Source: Candidatus Pacearchaeota archaeon
Lineage (GTDB): Archaea > Nanobdellota > Nanobdellia > Pacearchaeales > GW2011-AR1
Length of the DNA stretch: 9,307 bases
Assembly (NCBI GenBank): GCA_002688875.1
Contig: NZDU01000052.1
Coordinates: 11,605-20,911, forward strand
Direction of reading: 5' to 3'
The notes below the pieces were generated by a model. It had not been told where the DNA came from. It ran no database searches and saw nothing but the letters and a program-made list of their open reading frames with translations. Made by a program: the position numbers and the translations under genes. Shown piece after piece: positions 5,185 to 9,307 of this stretch; position 1 is the stretch's first letter, and each line of letters opens with the position of its first letter.

Positions 5185-6978
5185 TTACTTGCTCATTTCC
5201 CTGAGCTTCTTCATTGTGTTGTCGAAATCAGAGTCGGCTTTTCTTCCTCTTGTTGGAGGTCTTCTTACTGGGCTTCTACGGTTAGTTGGAGAGGTTCTTG
5301 GTTGAGTAAAGTTTCCAGGTCTTAGGTTAGGTCCGGGGGTTGGTGGGAGATCTGATTTTTTTCCAGGTTTTCTTCCTTTTCTTTTTGCCCACCATGTTTT
5401 CAATTGGTTTCTGAAGACTATGGCTAGGATTATTAGAATTATTAGAATGGCTAGTAAGATTATTAACCAAATGTTAAATCCTGATTCTTTTGGAGGGAGT
5501 CGAGAACAGCAGACATCTCCGAAGCTACAAGAGCTTGAGTAGCTTGTTTTTTCTTCTTCGGTGTCTTGGTTACATGAGGCTCTGCATGAGTCACCTTGTA
5601 ATTCGCATTCAGGTTCTAGGTCTGCGAAAATGCAATCGCCTATGCAACAATTGTTGGAGTCTGAAGAGTATACATCACTTCCAGAACAGATTTGGTCTAC
5701 CTCGCATTCTACTCCTCCTTTTTCTGAGCAGGTTGGTTCTATAGGTTGGACTTCGCAACATACTTGTGCTGAGCTTGAACAATAGAAATTGTCTAGAGTG
5801 TCTTCTAATTGGCATTCTCCTATTGATGCGCAATAATATCCGAAGTCTCCGCAATACGAGATTGAATCTCCGCCTCCTGAGAATGATGTTGGGGATTTAG
5901 GCCAGGCTCCATGTAAGATGAATGCTGTGTCTGAGGGCCAGCAACCATCTGATTTTTGTACTGAGATTAAATATCTTTTTGCACGTTCTGAATCGTCTGA
6001 GGCTACGTCAGATAGAGCTAATAGGGCTAGAGCAGTGTCGTAGAATTTGTTTCTGCTTTCATCCCAATAGTTGTTGCTTTTTTGGGTGCTTACTAGTTCA
6101 TCGTAGTAGTCGTCGGAATGAGTTAATATGTAGATGAAGGCGGAAGGGAGATATTTTTTGTTTTCTGTTTTGTCTGACATTGAGACTATGAAAGGGAGGT
6201 AGGGAGATGTGTCTCTGCCGAGTTTTGCTAGAACTAGTGAGGCCCATAAGCTTCCTTCGTAATCGCAAATGTTTGAGGTTGAGAAGCAGAATGAGTTGAC
6301 TTTTTCAGTTATCTTGTCGTATTCTGAAGCTGTTTGAGTTTCGCTTGAGACATGGTAGACTGAGGATCCAGGTTTTTGGTAGATCAAGGCTGTTATGAAA
6401 TCTTTGTCGCAACTTATAGTGTAGTTTTTTTCTAAATCCTTTATTTCGAACCAGTAATTACTGTAGGATTTTACTAAGCCTTGGGGAGGTTGGCCAGAGA
6501 TTTTTTTGTTGTCTTCTATTGTTACTTTTACTCCATTGATGTCGCATTCGGTTTGATTGTTTGCGTCGATTTCCAGGAACCATGTTAGGCCTGTGTCTTT
6601 AATACGTTTAGATAATAACCAATCTTCGTGATCTTCGACGTCGTCTTGGATGTGGGTTAGGGCTAGAGTGGCTAGAGCGGTTGATTTGATGTTGCAAGTT
6701 CCTGTATCGGTTTCTCCCCAGCAGACGTTGTCTTTTAATTTTTCTTTTAATGAAGAACTGCAATCGGATTGTAATGATGAGTCGTAAGAAGCGGCTAGAA
6801 GGTTGAAAGAGTTTTGTTTTGTGCTTCTTGTTCCTCCGCAATTGTCTCCTAAATTTTCTTCGAAGCAAGCGTAGGCTTTGTCAATTTCTGTTGCTGCTTG
6901 TTCTTCAGATTGTGCTAAGATAAATGATGATAATAGGATTAATGCTATTAGGAATAGGTACACTCTTTTTTGTTTCAT
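5185..6978 (-). CDS. Large secreted membrane-anchored protein: helical ectodomain, three six-cysteine modules, basic tail
   Basis: A 597-residue protein. Residues 1-22 are a signal peptide. Residues about 25-365 form a helix-rich ectodomain with ten cysteines. It carries repeats such as STALATLALTH, SLWASLVLAKLG and DTALALLALSDV with later Trp-ending segments, reminiscent of the alpha/alpha toroid of prenyltransferase and squalene-cyclase folds. No catalytic motif is clear, so an enzyme role is not claimed. Three six-cysteine modules follow: 376-408, 417-449 and 458-491. The middle one has the same spacing type as the 431-residue protein (C-x7-C-x5-C-x12-CC-x3-C); the other two end in VCC. 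A membrane helix (about 503-522) and a basic, proline-rich tail of 75 residues end the protein. It probably acts on the cell surface, possibly with the 431-residue protein. Confidence 0.75.
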   Translation of the reverse strand: MKQKRVYLFLIALILLSSFILAQSEEQAATEIDKAYACFEENLGDNCGGTRSTKQNSFNLLAASYDSSLQSDCSSSLKEKLKDNVCWGETDTGTCNIKSTALATLALTHIQDDVEDHEDWLLSKRIKDTGLTWFLEIDANNQTECDINGVKVTIEDNKKISGQPPQGLVKSYSNYWFEIKDLEKNYTISCDKDFITALIYQKPGSSVYHVSSETQTASEYDKITEKVNSFCFSTSNICDYEGSLWASLVLAKLGRDTSPYLPFIVSMSDKTENKKYLPSAFIYILTHSDDYYDELVSTQKSNNYWDESRNKFYDTALALLALSDVASDDSERAKRYLISVQKSDGCWPSDTAFILHGAWPKSPTSFSGGGDSISYCGDFGYYCASIGECQLEDTLDNFYCSSSAQVCCEVQPIEPTCSEKGGVECEVDQICSGSDVYSSDSNNCCIGDCIFADLEPECELQGDSCRASCNQDTEEEKTSYSSSCSFGDVCCSRLPPKESGFNIWLIILLAILIILIILAIVFRNQLKTWWAKRKGRKPGKKSDLPPTPGPNLRPGNFTQPRTSPTNRRSPVRRPPTRGRKADSDFDNTMKKLREMSK

Positions 6979-6999
6979 CTTGTTAGTAAGTTAGGGAGG

Positions 7000-7008
7000 T
7001 ATTTAAAG
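7000..7008 (-). promoter_or_regulatory. TATA box for the 597-residue surface protein gene
   Basis: The minus strand reads CTTTAAATA, 22-30 bases before the ATG at 6978, again predicting a leaderless mRNA. Confidence 0.6.
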
Positions 7009-7049
7009 GTTTTTTATTTTTTGTGGGAATGTTGTATTTTAGAAAAAGA

Positions 7050-7057
7050 ATAAATAA
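7050..7057 (+). promoter_or_regulatory. TATA-like box for the DUF4258/DUF2283 operon
   Basis: ATAAATAA ends 21 bases before ATG 7078. It is divergent from the surface-protein promoter about 45 bases away, and both fit leaderless starts. Confidence 0.45.
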
Positions 7058-7077
7058 TTAAGATTCTTTTTGGTTAT

Positions 7078-7314
7078 ATGAGATTTTATTATACCGATCA
7101 TGCCAGAGAGAATTTGATAGAAAGGAAGATTAGAAAAGAGATTGTTGAAGAGACTATATTAAATCCGGAAGAGGTTTTGGATGATAAAAAAAGTAGGAAA
7201 ATTGCCCAAAAGATTTTTGGAAATAGATTACTAAGGGTTGTCTATAAGGGAGATAATAAAGCTTATATAGTTATTACTGCTTACTACGCTAATCCTAAGA
7301 GATATTTAAAATGA
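7078..7314 (+). CDS. DUF4258 family protein, putative toxin
   Basis: A 78-residue protein that begins YYTDHARENLIERKIRKEIVEETI-x-NPEEV, the DUF4258 signature (a T-x-HA-x-x-R/N start with an ER-x-I helix), and ends in the strand pair LLRVVYKGDNKAYIVITAYY and KRYLK. The family has been proposed to be a RelE-like toxin group, often adjacent to small DUF2283 proteins, as here. The order toxin first, antitoxin second is the reverse of most type II systems. ATG 7078 fits the TATA spacing, and the stop overlaps the next start by four bases (ATGA). Family call good; toxin activity inferred. Confidence 0.75.
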   Translation: MRFYYTDHARENLIERKIRKEIVEETILNPEEVLDDKKSRKIAQKIFGNRLLRVVYKGDNKAYIVITAYYANPKRYLK

Positions 7315-7514
7315 AGATAAGATATGATAAAGATGCTGATGCAATGTATTTGAAGTTTGGAGAAGGAGATTACGTGGAGAGTAAGGAAATTGAGGAAGGA
7401 GTTGTGATTGATTTTGATGAGAATGGGAAGATAATAGGGATGGAGGTATTGGATGTTTCTGAAAAGATGTCTGAAGGGGCTTTTACTGATATGAATTTGG
7501 GTGTTTCTTTTTGA
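7311..7514 (+). CDS. DUF2283 family protein, putative antitoxin
   Basis: A 67-residue acidic protein with the DUF2283 pattern: IRYDKDADAMYLKFGEG, then EIEEGVVIDFDENGKIIGMEVLDVSEK. It is a small beta-rich domain found in bacteria and archaea, commonly next to DUF4258 genes. The ATGA overlap with the preceding gene means the two are co-translated. An antitoxin role for the DUF4258 partner is plausible from linkage and its acidity but is not shown by the sequence. It converges on the TrmB-like gene with a three-base gap; T runs at 7518-7525 could end its transcript. Confidence 0.8.
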   Translation: MKIRYDKDADAMYLKFGEGDYVESKEIEEGVVIDFDENGKIIGMEVLDVSEKMSEGAFTDMNLGVSF

Positions 7515-7517
7515 GGG

Positions 7518-8231
7518 TTATTTTTTGGCAGATTTCCAGAGGAGGTTGAAGTATTCGTCTTGTAATTTTGCGAAGTCTTTGTTTTCTATTCTTATTGCAA
7601 AGTAAGGTTCTTTCCAGATGAAAAAGACGACTATGTTTTTGTAGATGAGGGTGGATATTGGGGGGAGAAATTTCTTATTTATAAAACGATAAGTCCCATT
7701 TTTTGTTTCAGTGAATTTTGATCCTTTTTCCACTATTGCAGTTTCCTTCATTCTTGATATATTTATCTTTAATATTGTTTGATCTGTGAAAAATTTTAAG
7801 AATTCTTCATATTCTTTTCTAATTCCAATTGCTTTATAATTAGCTTTAGTTTCTAGAAATTCTTTTATTACTGTTTTTATTCCTTCTTTTCCTTGAAATA
7901 ACTCGCAACTAACAAATTCCTTAGATTTTTTTGATAAATCGTTTAGTGAAGGGACTATAGATTCTAGTGAATAATATTTATCCTTGAAATAAGATAATAG
8001 ATTATTTGGTGTGAGTACCCTAAAATGTTTTGTTTTATTCTTTATGAAAGAAGAGGCCATTCCTTTATTAATTAGTTTTTCTAGAATATCATATGTTGTC
8101 GTTCTATCTATTTTTGTTTTTTTAGCTATTTGTAATGCTGTTAAATCCTGTTCACCTATTAAAGTGAGATATATTTCTATTTCTCTTTTTTCAATTCCTA
8201 ATTCTTTTAGAACTTCTTTAATTTTTTCCAT
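7518..8231 (-). CDS. TrmB-like transcriptional regulator
   Basis: A 237-residue protein. Residues about 1-75 form the TrmB winged helix: KEVLKELGIEKREIEIYLTLI, then ALQIAKKTKIDRTTTYDILEKLINKGM, then the wing ending HFRVLTPNNL. The rest (about 85-237) is an alpha/beta C-terminal region, shorter than the sugar-binding domain of classic TrmB proteins (about 340 residues). The ligand is therefore unknown, and the protein belongs with the many small archaeal TrmB-like regulators. ATG 8231 follows a TATA-like box at leaderless spacing. The gene is divergent from the unknown operon at 8315-8903, which it may control along with itself. Its codons are A-rich, unlike neighbouring minus-strand genes. 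Confidence 0.8.
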   Translation of the reverse strand: MEKIKEVLKELGIEKREIEIYLTLIGEQDLTALQIAKKTKIDRTTTYDILEKLINKGMASSFIKNKTKHFRVLTPNNLLSYFKDKYYSLESIVPSLNDLSKKSKEFVSCELFQGKEGIKTVIKEFLETKANYKAIGIRKEYEEFLKFFTDQTILKINISRMKETAIVEKGSKFTETKNGTYRFINKKFLPPISTLIYKNIVVFFIWKEPYFAIRIENKDFAKLQDEYFNLLWKSAKK

Positions 8232-8250
8232 TTTTACTTATAGAAATCTT

Positions 8251-8260
8251 AGTTTTTAAG
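8251..8260 (-). promoter_or_regulatory. TATA-like box for the TrmB-like gene
   Basis: The minus strand reads CTTAAAAACT, 20-29 bases before the ATG at 8231. It is a weak match, but the spacing agrees with the other leaderless promoters here. Confidence 0.4.
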
Positions 8261-8280
8261 TGTTGTGGATATTCCTCAAC

Positions 8281-8296
8281 TAGTGTTTAAATAGTG
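8281..8296 (+). promoter_or_regulatory. TATA box flanked by TAGTG direct repeats (candidate operator)
   Basis: TAGTG (8281-8285), TTTAAA (8286-8291) and TAGTG (8292-8296) are contiguous. The two TAGTG copies lie 11 bases apart, one helical turn, on either side of the TATA box for the operon starting at 8315. A regulator bound there would compete with TATA-binding protein; the divergent TrmB-like protein is the obvious candidate. Confidence 0.45.
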
Positions 8297-8314
8297 GTAA
8301 TTTATGCTTTTGAT

Positions 8315-8641
8315 ATGGAAATGGAAAGTGAAAATAAACTAATAGATCTTGCGGGTATGGTGAGATTATTAAATAGGGCGGTTTGTGCTGAATCGCATAA
8401 ATCTGGAGATGGAAGAACAGAATATCATCAAGGAAAATCTTCTGCATATTGTACAGTTTATGAAATAATAAGAGAAGAACTTGATTTAGATAAGAATGAA
8501 CTTGATAGGAGAATTGATGAAAATTATGCTTCATGGGTTTTGCATTTAAAGGAGGATGGGGCCTATTCTTTAATTTATAGAAAAGGGCAAATTATTACTG
8601 TAAGTCCAATGAATGAAGGAGATATCTGGAATGACAAGTAA
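8315..8641 (+). CDS. Unknown small protein, first gene of a two-gene operon
   Basis: A 108-residue protein I do not recognise. It is soluble, with no signal peptide or membrane segment. An N-terminal helix (ENKLIDLAGMVRLLNRAV) is followed by a polar stretch with His, Gly and two Cys (NRAVCAESHKSGDGRTEYHQ, then SAYC), a helical pair TVYEIIREELDLDKNELDRRI, and a C-terminal beta part ending in ISPM-like SPMNEGDIW. ATG 8315 is chosen because it lies 22-29 bases after the TATA box; in-frame GTG 8294 would fall inside the promoter. It overlaps the next gene by 11 bases. The small size, tight overlap and adjacent regulator allow a toxin-antitoxin or small stress module, but no family evidence supports that. 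Confidence 0.6.
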   Translation: MEMESENKLIDLAGMVRLLNRAVCAESHKSGDGRTEYHQGKSSAYCTVYEIIREELDLDKNELDRRIDENYASWVLHLKEDGAYSLIYRKGQIITVSPMNEGDIWNDK

Positions 8642-8903
8642 AGATATAGAAGATAGATGTGAGATAACTGCAGTGATAGTTGAAGGAGATGCTTCAGAAT
8701 ATTTAGTTGTTAGAGATAAAATGTATAGGGTTAGCACGGAAGGAGATGTTAATCGATTTACATACATGAATCCAGATAGTTCTCATGGATACATGGGTAA
8801 GATTAAAGATGCTATTCAGCAATATGTTGCTATAAATTCAAAATTGCGAGGAGTTAAAAAATATCCACTAGAGATTAGTATTACTTACACTGCAAAGAGA
8901 TAG
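8631..8903 (+). CDS. Unknown small protein, second gene of a two-gene operon
   Basis: A 90-residue protein I do not recognise. It is mostly beta: strands CEITAVIVEGD, SEYLVVRDKMYRVS, then a tyrosine- and glycine-containing loop (FTYMNPDSSHGYMG), a helix KIKDAIQQYVAINSKL, and a last strand YPLEISITYTAKR. ATG 8631 is preferred to ATG 8613 because AAGGAGAT at 8616-8623 gives a ribosome-binding site at good spacing, and the start overlaps the previous stop. That site is the clearest Shine-Dalgarno in the window, fitting an internal operon gene as opposed to a leaderless first gene. It ends five bases before the convergent primase-like gene. Confidence 0.6.
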   Translation: MTSKDIEDRCEITAVIVEGDASEYLVVRDKMYRVSTEGDVNRFTYMNPDSSHGYMGKIKDAIQQYVAINSKLRGVKKYPLEISITYTAKR

Positions 8904-8908
8904 TTTGG

Positions 8909-9307
8909 TTATTTCCCCATCATAAAATATTTCTTAACCGCATAACTAACTGGATTCTTAGTTTGCATTGCTAACTGGTCTGGTTTGTCGACTCCTAGGT
9001 CTTTGTAGATTGGGTTGTTGAAGTTTGGAGGTAGACGGTTTGGGTTTCGTTTGTACCATTGGAGTTGGGAAAGGATGTAGCCTTTTTTTAGGGGTTGGTA
9101 GTTTTTGTCGTTCCATTCTAGGATTCTTTTTTCTATTTCTATGTCTGGAACTCCTAGGGATTTGAAGAAACTGATTAATACCATTAGGGCTCGTTTTCTG
9201 CCGTCTTGGGGGAGGCCTTTTAATATTAAAGTTATTTGAGGGGGGAAGATTTTTGGATCAGGGTTTGGGATTTCTATTTTTTTGTATTCGCCTTGTTTCT
9301 TGCTGGT
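8909..9307 (-). CDS. C-terminal part of a primase large-subunit-like (PriL-CTD-like) protein, 5' partial
   Basis: The frame is open to the window edge, giving 132 residues; the internal Met encoded at 9184 is not the start. The order FPPQITLILKGL, DGRKRALMVLISFFKSLG, RILEWNDKNYQPLKKGYI, QLQWYKRNPNRLPPNF, YKDLGVDKPDQLAMQTKNPVSYAVKK resembles, in my recollection, the C-terminal domain of archaeal primase large-subunit-like proteins in DPANN genomes. In that family four cysteines bind a 4Fe-4S cluster (after FPP, after LPPN, and two near the end). Here all four positions carry other residues and this fragment has no cysteine. The catalytic part would be upstream and is not visible. The assignment is from pattern memory only. 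Confidence 0.5.
   Translation of the reverse strand, partial: TSKKQGEYKKIEIPNPDPKIFPPQITLILKGLPQDGRKRALMVLISFFKSLGVPDIEIEKRILEWNDKNYQPLKKGYILSQLQWYKRNPNRLPPNFNNPIYKDLGVDKPDQLAMQTKNPVSYAVKKYFMMGK

Noticed and set aside
5490..6868. Several short frames on both strands within the 597-residue gene
   Set aside because: All are overlapped by a long frame with clear secretion features; their composition is that of shadow frames and none has a promoter.
8011..8259. Plus-strand frame opposite the TrmB-like gene
   Set aside because: It is antisense to the winged-helix domain, and its hydrophobic look comes from Lys/Glu-rich codons read backwards.
8280..8767. Minus-strand frames opposite the unknown operon
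   Set aside because: The plus-strand frames have a TATA box, an overlap and a good ribosome-binding site; the antisense frames have none.
1..9307. CRISPR array, tRNA or rRNA genes, insertion sequence ends
   Set aside because: No regularly spaced repeats, cloverleaf sequence, conserved rRNA stretch, transposase or terminal inverted repeats were seen on reading both strands.

Overview
The window looks like archaeal DNA, most likely from a DPANN-type genome (Woesearchaeota/Pacearchaeota-like). This is inferred from low GC content, TATA boxes 22-30 bases upstream of start codons with no room for a leader, a TrmB-type regulator, a UMPH-1 HAD nucleotidase, archaeal RelE, DUF104 and MazF toxin-antitoxin genes, short secreted proteins held by one C-terminal membrane helix, and a protein end resembling the C-terminal domain of the archaeal/eukaryotic primase large subunit. 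No rRNA, tRNA, CRISPR array or insertion sequence was seen.

Layout, left to right. 1-240: end of a membrane-anchored protein. 279-902: winged-helix/RelE pair. 903-1184: gap with a hairpin, a TATA box and a stem that could cover the next start codon. 1185-2742: two-gene operon, a conserved-looking protein of unknown function with a charged tail, then a pyrimidine 5'-nucleotidase. 2767-3226: a small antitoxin-like gene on + meeting a RelE toxin on - tail to tail, with overlapping 3' ends. 3231-4526 (-): secreted, C-terminally anchored protein with a six-cysteine module. 4613-5147: DUF104 antitoxin and MazF toxin. 5185-6978 (-): a larger anchored protein with three six-cysteine modules. 7078-7514: DUF4258/DUF2283 pair. 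7518-8231 (-): TrmB-like regulator. 8315-8903: divergent two-gene operon of unknown function. 8909-9307 (-): C-terminal part of a primase-like protein that lacks the cysteines expected for an Fe-S cluster.

Four toxin-antitoxin-like pairs therefore occupy the spaces between chromosomal and cell-surface genes. The two large minus-strand surface proteins share an architecture and a cysteine module, and appear to be a separated pair of related surface proteins with a MazF module between them. The + strand is G-rich over C through genes of both orientations, as expected for a leading strand. The minus-strand RelE and TrmB genes do not share this bias and may be later arrivals or inversions.

The best candidates for something undescribed are the convergent toxin/antitoxin pair, the cysteine-module surface proteins, the TrmB-linked unknown operon, the cysteine-free primase-like domain and the start-codon hairpin at 1156-1189. 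All functional calls come from reading the sequence and recalled family patterns; no database search was run.
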